Shown here piece by piece: positions 9,833-21,745 of a stretch of DNA of 64,000 nucleotides (positions are counted from its first letter, which is position 1; each line of letters starts with the position of its first letter). The stretch is from Zygnema cylindricum. Lineage: Eukaryota > Streptophyta > Zygnematophyceae > Zygnematales > Zygnemataceae. The position numbers and the translations under genes are program-made. A model generated the notes under the pieces. The model saw only the letters and a list, made by a program, of their open reading frames with translations, was not told where the DNA came from and did no database searches. The stretch spans positions 153,595 through 217,594 of the forward strand of contig JBBHKE010002020.1 in assembly GCA_037447655.1 (NCBI GenBank). The letters are read 5' to 3'.

Positions 9833-10802
9833 TGTAACAGTAATAGCGGATCGAACTTGTTTATAAAAGGGTATTTAGGAGTTATGATTATAGATTACTA
9901 AATTTGGTAGACGTTCGCGAAAGAATCACGCGATTTGGAGTTATATTTCAAAAGTTATAGCTATGGGTGTACTTAGGTGGCAGTGCGAGGTCTAAATAAC
10001 AGGGTGGGTATCATTGAAACGGGTTAAGGGTCAAATTGGTACCGAAATTTTGCGTGAACGTTTCATAAAGTTCTAGTGAAACGTTCAGTATGCATGGTAC
10101 TTCGTTTCGTACAATTTTTAGTACGAAACGTCACTTTCACTTAAGGGAATTTCCTAGGAAGTTTCGTGTCCGAAATTTGTGACGCACGATCGTGCGAAGT
10201 CTCGTTTCGTTTGGCGCGCGCTTTTGCACGTAAATGTTACGTAGTGAAACGTAGCGTTTGATTGGTTAATAAAGTGCTAAGTAGTTAGTAAGAGATTTCG
10301 CACGTTTTTGCATTGGTCAGTCCGAGTCCTTGCTGATCAATGATTGGCCCAGGCAAAAGCCTGTTCAAACGGAGCTTTGACTCTGGCCTGGCTAGTCCAG
10401 GGCGATGATGGATAAATAGGGAAGTGTAAGAGGAGAGTAGACATCTTTTCATTTGGAAAAGTTCGTGGAAATTCCAGCTGATCTTGGTCCGGAGCGATTA
10501 ATACCAAATTGGAGAAAAGGCATTTTTGCATTGAAATCTCTTACTAACTAAATAGTGTTTTAGTAGTTAAGAGATAGAATTATTAAGAGTGGAGAGTAGT
10601 GGAAAACACTTTAATAAGAAGGGTTGAGCCACGAGGGCAAAATACCAAGCTAATGTTATGTGGACAGAAGCTTTTTCTAATTTAAAGTTTATCCTTATGT
10701 GAGTGTTGTCTAATGTGGATGTGTATTTTCCAATGTATGGAATGTGTGGTTGGGATTGTTTGTAGTAATGGGATTTTCTGAGAGGTAGGAGATTGTGTTA
10801 CA
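9833..10802 (+). repeat. 5' LTR of the Ty3/gypsy element
   Basis: Bounded by TGTAACA at 9833 and TGTTACA at 10796-10802, the short inverted ends typical of plant LTRs. A primer-binding site begins two bases further on. A TATA-like GATAAATAGG lies near 10408. The LTR contains an 18-bp inverted repeat (TAGTTAGTAAGAGATTTC at 10282-10299, complement at 10533-10550). With no second LTR in the window the left boundary cannot be confirmed. Confidence 0.6.
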
Positions 10803-10804
10803 TA

Positions 10805-10816
10805 TGGTATCGGAGC
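10805..10816 (+). other. Retroelement primer-binding site
   Basis: TGGTATCGGAGC differs by one base from the plant initiator-tRNA-Met binding site TGGTATCAGAGC and sits two bases after the LTR end. It marks where minus-strand synthesis would have been primed. Confidence 0.75.
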
Positions 10817-11581
10817 TTTGGTTAGAAACCAGGGAGAAGTTTGCTCACTGGAATATCGATTGCCGTGACCGGTGAGGGTGCTCTAACCTGTGTCGGTAGA
10901 ACCACAAAATGAAGTGGTAGGGGATTGGAGGGAAACTGAGTGATCACACAGCCAGCGGCCGCTGGTTAGATGTGGGGCGTGCTCAAGTCCTAAGGACTAA
11001 GGCGGGGTGGGCAGTGTAGCCACCGCTGAAGCTCACTCCAATTACTTAGAGGCCAAACAAACTTGCCTTCACCTAGCAATGATTCATATGTAGAGAAAGG
11101 GCTTGTAGCCATGAAGGGTGAGGAGGTGAGGATTAGAGAGTAAAAGATCTTGATAAAGTGGGAAGTGGGAAATTTGCTAATGGAGGAGAAGGAAAGTGGA
11201 GTACTTTACTTCTTCAAGAGCAAAGGAGTCCAGAAATGACTCAAAACTTTTCAAACCCTAAATTGTTACCTTTGATTGATTTCAATTTTGCTGTTGCAAA
11301 ATTTATGGTTAAATCTTACCTTTGAGAGCTTTCAATTTTGATGTTGCAAAATTTGTGGGGAAATATTTACCTTTTGTTTCAATGTTGGGAAATTGAAAAT
11401 TTGAATTTGTACAAACTTACAGTCAATGTCTTTTTAATCTCTCAGATCTTGATCTTTTCAAAGGATTTGTTAAGGAGAAGAAGTTTTGGATTGGAGCAAT
11501 CGGAGGACTTCAAAATCTGTAGCAAATTTCTTTGGGAAATTATACTCTATCTTTAGTTTTGCTTGATTTAATTGTGTGATA

Positions 11582-12834
11582 ATGGCAAATTCTGCATGGA
11601 AACGTAAAATGGAGAATGCTTTGAATGTGTTGAAGAAGCGAACTGTGAAATTGGTCAAAAGATTTAATAATCATGCTCCCGCTGTGGATGAAACCATTTC
11701 CGAATTGAAAAGTGGATTGAAAGTTGTTAAAGAAAATGGTAATGTTTCAAATGAGAAATTAGATGAACTTATTAACTTAATTTAGACCAACAATGATATG
11801 AATGACCAAAAGGGTGAGAGTAGTAAAAGAAATGCCAGTTTTAGGGAGGATGATCATGATAGACCTAAGAAGATAAGGGATATGAAATTGTCTATAAGTA
11901 AGGCACCATCGTTTGATGGTAAGAGGATCGATGAGTTGGATGCTTGGATTTTTGATATGGAGTATTATTTTGCATCTAGAAATTGTGATCGTGATGACTA
12001 CACTTGTTTTGCTGTTAGCTGTCTGAAAGGTGATGCTCAGATTTGGTATTACACTCATAGAAGATCTAAATTGATCCCTGATAATGCTGATTGGGAAACT
12101 TTTAAAACCGCGATCAAATCGCGTTTCTTGTCTGTCACTTTTAAATCCAGAATGGAAGAAAAGTGGTTGAATTGTAAGCAGACTGGATCTGTGAAGGATT
12201 ATATTGTGGAATTTGACTCATCTAGCATTCTTGTCATAGGTTTGACTGATGAAATGGCTAAATTGCATTCTTGAACTATTTGAATCCTATACTGAAATCA
12301 GAGCTAAAACATCAAAATTTTAATAATTTGAAGGAATTACAAGATAAGTCATTGGAATTAGAGGAATAGTTGGGGTATAATCGGGAAACTCGATCACTCA
12401 GGGGTAATTTAAATGAAGTATCACAGTGAGATGAGTAGGAATTTGTTGAAGAGGGTCTGAATGCAGGTTTGGTGAATAGGCAAAATATCTTCATGGGAAA
12501 TCAAAAGGGTGGACATAGTGTTAATGCAGGAAATAAATTAAACAAAAGAGGGGGGTACATTAAAATTCCTAAACCAAACATTAATGCCCAGAAGCCTAAC
12601 CTTACCATCCCCACATGCAGTATTTGTCAGAAAAAGGGTCATAGAGCATTTGAGTGTGCACAACTGAAAAAGATTAACTGTTATAACTGTGGAGAGGAGG
12701 GACATTTTAGTAGAGAGTGCATAAAACCCAAAAAAAAAGTCACATGTTTCAAATGCGGAGGTCCTGATCATTACGCCATAGACTGTACAGATAAAGGTTC
12801 TCTTAAAACAGCCGAAGTAAATGAAGGTCTCTAA
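11582..12834 (+). pseudogene. gag (capsid and three CCHC zinc knuckles), broken
   Basis: The first frame starts at 11582 and is cut by TAG at 11783. The same frame continues through a retrotransposon capsid domain (FDGKRIDELDAWIFDMEYYF near 11910-11970, then ...CLKGDAQIWY). A TGA at 12272 needs a frame change, and further stops follow to ~12430. A third frame (12469-12834) holds three CX2CX4HX4C knuckles near 12620-12780 (CSICQKKGHRAFEC, CYNCGEEGHFSREC and CFKCGGPDHYAIDC), which bind RNA in packaging. Three knuckles is more than the usual one or two. Confidence 0.85.
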
Positions 12835-12839
12835 GAGGA

Positions 12840-15800
12840 TATTACATTATACCTAGCTGAGCAGGAAGCCCAGGAGGTAGGAAACGGAAAAGACTAACTT
12901 AAAGTCCCTAGTTGAGTCAACCGGATCCAGAAGTTAAAAAGTTAAATTTGGAGGGCAAATTATTGAATGGAAAAGTTAGGATAGCTGAATTTATTATGAT
13001 TCTCACTACACTGCATAGTTTAAATAATCCTTCTGATGAAATTCTTAACAACATACCTATGTTAGGACTGTTAAGTAATGATGACACCAGACACAGTTTG
13101 ATTAGATTTGAGTCATTTGTGGAAGGAAAACCGTTGAAAGTAATGGTTGATTTAGGGGCCACACATAATTTTATTTCAAATAAGTTTGTAGAGGAAAATA
13201 AAATTCCTACTGTCATAAGGGAAAAACCTTTACATTTTCAAGTGGCAAATGGTAATAAGTCCACATTAGACTTACAAACTGACACAATGGAAGTTGATAT
13301 CCAGGGTCATAAAATGAAAGTTGTGTGTGAAATAATGAATTTGGGAAGTGAAGAACTAATTATGGGAAAGCCCTGGCTAACTGAATACAATCCTCAAATT
13401 AATTGGGAAATTAACACCTTGAAAGTGAAGTCTGAAAACGATTGGAAGGTTTTGCAAGCATTATCTCCTAAGAAATTGCATAGGAATCATATAAATAACA
13501 TAACCAGATTGGGAGTGGAAGGTTTGATATCTGCTAAACAATTTAAAAAGCACTTAAAAGATAGAACAAATCATGTTTTCTTGTTATTAGTAACTGAGGC
13601 TGTTACTGATGAAAGAGGGGGAGAAAACACTAACATTGATGTCATCCCTAAATCAGACACCACTAAAACTTTCGAAAAACTAAAATATGATTTTGTAACT
13701 GACATTAATACATCTGATGTTGCTGTTAAAGATTTGATTTTTGAATTTCAAGATGTTTTTCCTAGTGATTTATCCTTAGGAAGGCCACCTTCCCGAGATG
13801 TGGAACATGTTATTAACCTTGAACCTGGTTGCAACCCTCCTGTCACAGGAATTTATAAGCACAGTTTCTTTGAGCAAGAGGAGTTAAAGAAAAAGATCAA
13901 AGAACTCTTAGAGAAAGGACATATTCAGCCCTGCAAATCACCGTATGGAGCACCAGTTCTCTTCGTCAAAAAGAAGGACGGAACGTTGAGAATGTGTGTC
14001 GATTATCGTAGTTTGAACAAGATTACGGTGAAAGATAAGTATCCGTTACCTTTAATTTCTGATTTGATAGATCGTTTAAAAGGTGCTAAAGTATTTTCGT
14101 TGATTGACCTACGTAGTGGCTTTAATCAGGTGCCAATTAGAATTGAGGATGTTGATAAAACTGCTTTCAGGACTAGGGTAGGTCATTTTGAATGGATAGT
14201 GATGCCATTCGGCTTAACGAATGCACCGCCTACTTACCAAAGATTAATAAACCAAACTTTTTCTGATAACATAGATGAGTTTGTTCAGGTGTTTATAGAT
14301 GATATTCTAATTTACAGTGAATCTAAAGAACAACATGTAATTCATTTAAGAAAAGTGTTGGAAAAGTTAACAGAAAGAAAATTATATGGAAAATTGTCAA
14401 AATCCAACTTTCTTAAAAGTGAACAATTATTTTTGGGACATATAGTTAGTGGGGAAGGTGTTAAAACAGATCCATCCAAAATCACTGCAATCCAAAATTG
14501 GAAGCAACCTACTAATGTCACGGAAGTTAGATCATTTTTGGGATTGGCCACTTATTACAGGAAATTTATCAAGAACTTTAGTATGATCGCCGCACCTTTG
14601 ACGGATTTACTTCGGGAAAAGGAGACGTTTGTGTGGGGAGCTGATCAAGAGAGAGCATTCGAGGAACTAAAAGGGAAGTTGACCTTTGCCCCTACACTGG
14701 TGTATCTTGACCCTGCTAGAGAATTTGAAGTTCTGATCACTACAGATGCATCTGATAAAGGTCTAGGTGCAGTCATAAGTCAAAAAGTTGGTAAACACTT
14801 TCATCCTATTGCTTTTGAGTCCAGGAAATTCAATGATGCTGAAAGAAATTATCCAGCACAGGAAAAGGAATTACTGGCAATTGTACATGCATTGGTAAAA
14901 TGACGTTGTTATTTGCATAATAAAGAATTTACGGTTCACTGTGATAATAAAGCACTTTTTTATTTACAAAGATTAAGCGATGCACAGATTATGACTGGCA
15001 GACACGTTAGGTGGATGCAAAAATTGACATATTTCAAATTTAATGTCAAACATATTCCCGGGAAGACAAATGTAGTCGCAGATCCTTTAAGTAGATGTTT
15101 TGAAATAAGTGTTATGGTACAAGATGAAGTGTTTTTAGATGCTGTTAGAAATGGTTTTGATAAAGATCCATATTTTGCTATGATTTGCAAAAACATTTCG
15201 GGAGGGAATTTTGACCCATTGAATGAGAGGCATGTCAAAAACTTCAGACTAGAGGACGGTCTATTGTATTTGCAAATAGGGGATAGATTATGCATTCCTG
15301 AAGTGGGAGACTTAAGAAAACAACTTTTTCAAGAAGCTCATGAGCATTTAGGACAACCAGGTCGAGATAAAACTCTAAGCCGCTTGCGGAGGAGATTGTT
15401 TTGGCCCGGGATGGCAAAAGGGGTGTCGAAACACGTGGAAACGCGTGTCCTTTGCCAGCAGAGCAAATCAAGTAACCAAAAAGCTAGCGGTCTCTTAAAA
15501 CCGTTGGATATCGTTGAAAGACCATGGGAATCTGTCAGTATGGATTTTATTGTCAGGTTGCCACCTACATCTAGAAGAAATGACAGTATCATGGTCGTAG
15601 TTGATAGGTTCAATAAAATGGCAATATTTATCCCTTGCAAAACCACTCATTCAGTTGTAGATATTGCAAAGTTATATTTTGACAACGTGGTCAGACATCA
15701 TGGAGTCCCTCTATCTATTGTCAGTGATAAAGATTCTAAATTTACGTCTTCTTTTTGGAAAAATTACAACAAAATTTAGGCACTGAATTGAAAATGAGTA

Positions 15801-16270
15801 CCGCTTATCATCCTCAAACAGATGGACAGACAGAAAGGATGAACCGTACACTAGAGGAAATACTTAGGACTTTTTGCAGTGGAGTTCAGAACACATGGGA
15901 ATCTAAACTGCCATTAATAGAATTTGCATACAATTCATGTGAACATGCTAGTATAGGACTCTCACCATTTAAAATTGCATACGGATACCAACCTAGAGAA
16001 GCATTAGACTTAATAACAGTGGTCACTCAAAAGAATAAAGATTCTGGAACAGAGTTTTGGGATTACATTCAAATAGTTTGGAGAACTGTCCGTGATGCAT
16101 TAGTGGAGGCACAAAGGAGGCAAGAATTAAATGCTAACCGCAAACGGGGTGATTGGCTGTTACGCACAGGTGACAAGGTTTGGCTTTCTACAACTCAATT
16201 TCAAAATAGTGCTGGCAACAAACACTATTCAAGGACGTGGACTACGATTTTCCATGTCTATTTACACTAA
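12840..16270 (+). pseudogene. pol (protease, reverse transcriptase, RNase H, integrase), broken
   Basis: One frame runs to TGA at 14901 and continues to TAG at 15777; a second frame overlaps from 15755 to 16270. Protease: the active-site loop reads [10 protein letters not shown] near 13149, with Leu where Ser or Thr is required. Reverse transcriptase: [18 protein letters not shown] near 13995 and FIDDILIYS near 14290, so the DD pair is kept. RNase [13 protein letters not shown] near 14740. Integrase: the zinc-binding region near 15340-15470 has Gln and Arg at the places of one His and one Cys; the D, D and E of the core are present but split by the frameshift at ~15755-15777. Dead element. 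Confidence 0.9.
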
Positions 16271-16366
16271 ATTGGTAGTGCTTACACTAATAAATCCTTA
16301 ATGTTACCAATGACGGACAGTGCACCTCGTGCAGTACCATCGTAAGATTGTACCATCGTAAAATGG

Positions 16367-17115
16367 TACACCGTGTATCCGTATTAGGGCACTTTCCTAT
16401 GTGCTAAAGTAACAATTATTTTGCGTCGTTTTCCTCTATAACTTGGGAAAAAACCAGAAAATCCTCAGCAGTACCAAAAAATTGAAATTACCACTGCACA
16501 AGTTGCGTTGCCTTTAAACGTTATATATACTGCAATTTATCGTCTAGCGCGATGTAGTTTTTCATCTAGCGCGTTTCACCCCACTTGAGCGTCTTTCTAG
16601 CTCATTTTCGAACTTTATATAAAATCATCTCGCGAGGTGATTTTAAATAAAGTTCCCTGAGGTGAGCAAATAGGCAGATGCTGTCGCACGTGTAAGAAGT
16701 TTTTGACAATTTTTGTGCGCGGAGTACGAAAAAGAAACCCACCTCACGTTTCTAAACTGTGCGTGACTTTTTTACGTGCGCTTTTTTCCGTACAAGGGCC
16801 GTGGAGGGGTTTGACCAATGGACGCCATTTTGCAAAAGCGAAGGTCGTGTAAGCGCCTCTCTCTCTCTCTCCAACTACCCGTCTATCTCACAATTCTTGC
16901 AATGAAAAATGTCAATAATGGTATCAAATGAAATATCTCTAAAAATGATTTCTTTTTACTATCTTTGGGCTTATTTTGATGGCAAGTAGAGTGAGAAAGT
17001 ACAAAAAAACACAATCGAGAAACCATGGCGGAAAGTTTTAGAAATTGTGACGTGGCGTTGTCATAGCTGAGCGTGACGTCATAATGTCACAAACCCTAAA
17101 CATCTACAATGCCTC
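16367..17115. mobile_element. Group A terminus with a 3'-truncated group B element inserted
   Basis: A group A end (TACACCGTGTATCCGTATT, 16367-16385) is followed directly by a group B end (AGGGCACTTTCCTATGTGCT from 16386). The interior matches the 5.8-kb B copy, including the AAAATCATCTCGCGAGG palindrome near 16620 and GAGAAACCATGGCGGAAAG near 17018. The right B terminus is absent. Before it, 16271-16366 holds only short CCATCGTAAGATTGTA repeats. Confidence 0.55.
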
Positions 17116-17280
17116 TGCGTCAATAATGCGGTGTACTGATATTACGAAGTGATGGAAACTGTACAGCGTGCGGGTGGACGTCTGAAATTCAAGCGAGGTG
17201 GAAGTTTCGCAACATTTTGTGTACCGTTTATCTGTCACATGTTTCGTACATGTTTACGCTTATCACTTTTTTAAGTAACT

Positions 17281-17760
17281 AGACCGCTAATCGCTATTAG
17301 CGTAGAAGTTTCTTTAGCGTGCATGAAAAATTACAGTGGTTTACGCTAATTAAGAATTTGAAAATTTAAAAAAAAAAAACATACATCCTAAGTGTTTAAT
17401 AATTCTAATTTGGGTCTTTGAAAAAATTAATGTTGGTCGCAAACATGTTTACATTAATATAAGTAACCATACAATTTTTTTATAAAATCGTACGCTATTA
17501 CGTAAAAGATTCACACGTGCATGTCAAACTATTCACTGCTGTTAAGCGTCGGCGCTACGTCGTTAAGCGTACATTTTTTGTCCAGTTTTAAGATGCGTGA
17601 TTTGTACGGTTGTCATGTTTACGCAACGCTTGTTGTAAAAAAAGTTGGTCGCTTGTCCGTTTTATCTCGATATTGTATGTTGGTGGGGGTTCTTTGCGCT
17701 AATACTGTCGCGATGCTTTGTTTTATTAGAGTGAATTAATGCTAATATGTGTGTTAACTC
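17281..17760. mobile_element. Group D fragment, reversed
   Basis: Starts AGACCGCTAATCGCTATTAG, then GTAGAAGTTTCTTTAG and AATTCTAATTTGGGTCTTTG, the reverse complement of the right half of the 8768-9329 copy. Similarity fades after ~17500 and no second terminus is seen. Confidence 0.5.
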
Positions 17761-18253
17761 TAAAATGGTTGCACTTCCGTTTCTCTCCTGCTTGTGACCG
17801 GTATTAGTGTTTATGTTATGACGTATTAGAGTAAACTCTTAGGGTGACGTTCCAATAGGCGGTCCCAGTAAATGTATGGACAAGTCTACAAGCAGCATTT
17901 ACTGGAAGTCCGCTCCATTTTGTCCGGCCAGTAATGAACCTTCCTCAATTATGATTGGCGCCACGAGGTTAGAGTACAGATTCCAAAAATCTTGAAAAAA
18001 ATCTACTATTCGGCTAGATTTTGATTTTAAAAATGGAAATCAAAATTTCGAAACACAATGGCAAAAAGACGCGACAAACTTTGAAGGTCGCGGCAAACTT
18101 TGAATGTTGGTGGATATCAGACGGAGCGTGCGAGGATATTTTCACCGGACATGCATTCAACGTGGCAGGAGGCACATGGCATGTACGACGTGCATGGGTG
18201 TGATCGCTTGTACAACGTAGATATTTATTTTCTTTTTCACTTGTACCAATGGT

Positions 18254-18331
18254 AATGAATGGAAATCATCTAGTGGGCCCTAACTCTCCTCAGCGAGGAG
18301 AGTTGGGGCCCACTGGATGATGTGCTCCATT
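18254..18331. other. Long near-perfect hairpin
   Basis: The 27-base arms 18265-18291 and 18295-18321 are complementary except at two positions (both G-T compatible), with a 3-base loop AGC. The core is AGTGGGCCC...GGGCCCACT. Pairing extends outward with AATGGA/TCCATT after a small bulge. It could be the centre of a foldback element or an RNA hairpin. The surrounding 17760-18840 has no other recognised feature. Confidence 0.7.
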
Positions 18332-18839
18332 GCTTCGCGAATCTCAAAAAGTGAAACATCCAACGGTCAGGAATTACGCCTACATCATTGGAGCTTCCCG
18401 ACAGCTTTCCAGTAACGATGTTTTGTCCGACAAAATAAAAATTATGGTACGGCTCTGTATGGCGTTGTACGAAAACGTACGGCGTCCAGTAACGAACCCC
18501 ACTTTTCATCTAATGGAACTTCACCCTTATTCTATATTGGTCCAAAATGTACAATCTCAACTACCACCTCGTCTGAAGCATATTGTGATTGGTAGCCCAA
18601 AATTACACGTGGACAATTTTATATCCACTCAAACATTACGGCTCCAGCACGTATCACAGCCACAAAGGTATTCCTTTGTCGTCACATCCAAGCCACGCCA
18701 TACCGTTTTGCAAATCTCGTCATTTTCCTGAAGAGAAATCTCGGACGTTTCGCCTCCACTTTAAGTTTAGTTTTTTCTCTTATTAGGAATTTTCAGTTTT
18801 TAGGGTTAGTGTTATCATTTCATTATTACACTTTTAAAC

Positions 18840-20243
18840 ATGGAGGAACAAAAAGGGACGTGGATGTCATCGTGGTGGAGTCGTATTTCTCACAAGCATG
18901 AGAAACAAAAAAAAAGGTGCAAGTTACATACAATTTTTTTCTCTCTCCCTTTCCCTATCCTCCCTCTATCCCTTTCTTTTTCCTTTTTCTCTCTTTTCAC
19001 TCTAACTCTCCTTAATCATCCCCCTCACTTTGTCCTCTTCCCCCCCAATCAGCGTTATTAACCGTTCTTTTCTGTCTTTTTCCGTTCTCCCACTCTCTTT
19101 CCCTCCCCTTCCACCACTTTCTCTCTCTTTCTCAATTTGTCCAGCCTTTTTTGTCCCTCATGGGGCCGCCGATCTATTTTTGTCCTTCTCGCTGTCCCTC
19201 TCAATATAACTCTCCCTCTCCCTTCATATCTCTCGCCCTAGTTCTCAATATATCTCTCTCTCTCCCTCTCCATCTCCCCCACCCTTTTCTTCTTCCTCAC
19301 CCTCTCCGACTCAGTCTTCGTCTTCCACTCCCTCTCCCTCTTCTTCTCCCTCTTCCTCTCCCTCTTCCTCTCCCTTTCAGTCTACCCCTCCCATTTGTCT
19401 CCCACTCAATTTCCCTTTTAGTCTCCCTCTCCCACCCACTCTCATTTTGCCTCTCTCTCTGTTTGCCTCACCCTCTCTCTGTCAATCCGCCTCTCCTATT
19501 CCTCTCCCTCTCCCTCTCCCTCTTGGTTTCCCTACCTCTTCCTCTCGGTTTGCCTCTCCCTTTGCCTCTCCCTCCCCCTCTCAATCTGCCTCTCCCTCTA
19601 CTCCTTTCCCTCTCCCCTCTCAACCTCAATATGACACTTCCCCCCCCCTTCTATTCCCTCGCAGTCAGCCTTTCTCTCTCCCTCTCCCACTCACTCTGCC
19701 TCTTCATCTCCCTCACCCTCTTCCTCTCTCTCCTAATCTGCCTCTCCCTCCCCCTCTCCCTCTCCCTCTCCCTCTCCCTTTCCCTTTCCCTCTCCTTCTC
19801 CCTTTTCCTCTCTTTCAACCTGCGTCACCATCTCTCTCTCCCTCTCGGTTTGTCTCTCCCTCTCCCTCTCCTTCTCTCTCTCGGGTTTGCCTCTCCCTTT
19901 GCCTCTCCCTCCCCCTCTCAATCTGCCTCTTTCCCTTCTCCCTCTCCCTTTCCCTCTTCCTTTTTTTTTCCCTCTCCCTCTCAATTTGCCTCTTTCCATT
20001 CTCTGTCTCCTATCCATCTTCCTTTTTCTCTTCCTGTCCCTCTTAATTTGGCTTTCTTTCTCTCTCTCCCTCATTCCTCGTTAATCCGATTCGAGTGCAA
20101 AACTCGTGTTATTATTTTTTAATGTTTTTAGCCTGTTTTTAACCAAATTTGTCATTCTTATTCTCTTCTTGTTTCACTTCTTATGTTGTAGGCACGAGAT
20201 TTCGTCCGATAAGTCTATGGAATTGGAGATAAAGAGGGGATGA
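18840..20243 (+). CDS. Candidate two-exon gene for a 42-residue protein
   Basis: I do not recognise this product. ATG at 18840 opens 25 codons (MEEQKGTWMSSWWSRISHKH, then EKQKK) ending at a plausible donor AAG|GTGC (18916/18917). A strong acceptor, TTATGTTGTAG|G at 20191/20192, restores the frame (Arg codon split 2+1). Exon 2 adds HEISSDKSMELEIKRG and a TGA at 20241-20243. The product would be basic, Trp-rich at the N-terminus, with no membrane segment. The ~1.27-kb intron is mostly a CTCTCCCT tract. An A-rich start context (TTTAAACATGG) and T-rich DNA follow as in a plant gene. Chance joining cannot be excluded. Confidence 0.35.
19080..20090. repeat. Pyrimidine-rich (CCTCTC)n tract
   Basis: About 1 kb of nearly pure C/T on the + strand, with weak longer periodicity (CCTCTCCCTCTCAATCTGCC-like segments at ~19560, 19900 and 19975). 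Frames of up to 323 residues here are Leu/Ser/Pro strings explained by composition. Confidence 0.85.
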
Positions 20244-21589
20244 ACCACCGCCATGCGATTGCGTTAGGTTCCTTTTGCATTATTAGAAAAAAAATTGATT
20301 TTGTAATCTTGATCTAAAGTGCGATGAGCAGGGGCATAAATCTAGACTTTTTAGAAGGGATTAATTGTTTAAGTGATATGTATACTTTTAGTTTGATTAG
20401 AGATATATTCGACGTGGATCATAGGTTAAAATGTTTTAACCTTTGGGCTCTTTCTTATATATTTTAGGTGTAGAGACGAGTATTTTTTTTTATGTGTTTT
20501 TGTACTAATTTTCAATGAAATATAATACATTTCGTTTTCGATTGAGATTATGTTTTTTAAAATGACTTTGTAAAATGTTAGTATATTTCTTAGAGAAACT
20601 GAGAAAAGGATACGGGTTGAAAAAATGTGTGTTTGTATGTGTGCCTGTGTGCGGGGGGGTGTGGGGGGAGATTGTTCAAAAAAATTATAGAAAGTTTTTT
20701 AAAGAAAGGTAAGAGAGAGGCGAATGAAAGATGGAGGAAGGCGAATAATAATTAAGAATAAAGAGGAAATGAGAGAGATAGAGAAAATGAATTAAGGGAG
20801 ATAAAAAGAGAAGAAAAGGCTAGGGAAGAGACGAGAAAAGAGTTTGGGGAGATAACGAAAAAAAACAAATTTAATATCCTAACCTCAATTTTTTTGGGGG
20901 AAAGCAATGAGAGATGGAGGCATGTAAAAGATCTAGGGATGGAAGGAACGTGAAATGCTATACTTAAATCCATAATTGCTCAAATCAAGGTTTGAAAGAA
21001 AGGTGAAGAAATGTGTAGACAAACAATTCAAAGTTATCGACGGGGAAGAGCGAAGAACTGATACATTGTGGAGAAAGTGCTAAATGCACATATTTAACAC
21101 ACTATGATGTTTTAGCTCGTGCGAAACACAATCACAGTAAGTTTGATTGATAAGATACTTGAAAAGATACAAAAATATATAATTTTGCAACATGATAACA
21201 TCGGCCTAACTCCCATCCCCTATCTTGCAAACAACTCCCTTTAAAATATGTATAGCTCTCACTAACATGGATTTCAAACTCCAAATGATGGCTACCCTCC
21301 AACTATTATACATCAAAATATACTACTAAGAAAAAAATATCCGCACATTGAGTATACCTTTTACTATCCTATTCTTGGCTTCATCTTGGGCCCTCCACAT
21401 CCTGCAGCGTGACAACAACAAGAACAGGCAATTCAAAAAAAGTCATGAAACAACGGGCAAGGAGAGATACAAAAAAGAAGCGAGAAAAAGAGAGCCGAAC
21501 AACAAAAAATGGTTTTTGTGTATGGAGAATGCATAAGCTTCGTATAGAATTCCACGGTCGGCGACGAATGCACTTCATCGCTGGCTCTG

Positions 21590-21745
21590 TTCCGGCATTA
21601 AGACAGTTTCAACGACAAAAAAGTCTTGTCGCTGAATTGTACAGATTCGGCACCACAAACCAACGACGACAATGTGTCGTCGCTGAATAGTACAACTTCA
21701 GGTCTACTATTCAGGGACGACAATGTGTCGTCGCTGAACGGTAGA
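21590..21745. repeat. Palindromic GACGACA...TGTCGTC repeat units
   Basis: Three units: a diverged one at ~21600-21645, then two containing GACGACAATGTGTCGTCGCT at ~21667 and ~21719, each followed by GAA.(A/G)GTA.AACTTC. Each unit is itself an inverted repeat. GTCGTCGCTGA motifs are common as subterminal repeats of plant CACTA elements, but no CACTA terminus is seen. The flanks 20250-21590 and 21745-22400 hold A/T-rich DNA with no gene. Confidence 0.55.

Larger units (their letters stand above)
9833..16270 (+). mobile_element. Decayed Ty3/gypsy LTR retrotransposon, 3' end missing
   Basis: Order: 5' LTR, primer-binding site, leader, gag, zinc knuckles, protease, reverse transcriptase, RNase H, integrase. 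Having integrase last defines the Ty3/gypsy group. The element stops in the integrase C-terminal part near 16260; there is no polypurine tract, chromodomain or 3' LTR. The leader contains a diverged ~55-bp direct repeat (11268-11380, TTTCAATTTTG.TGTTGCAAA). Several stops and frameshifts, plus altered catalytic residues, show it is inactive. Confidence 0.9.

Noticed and set aside
16271-17000. 3' LTR for the gypsy element
   Set aside because: No sequence matching 9833-10802 and no polypurine tract occurs downstream; the element is truncated.
19151-20122. 323-codon + strand frame (Leu/Ser/Pro)
   Set aside because: Pure consequence of a pyrimidine tract lacking stops; no conserved sequence.
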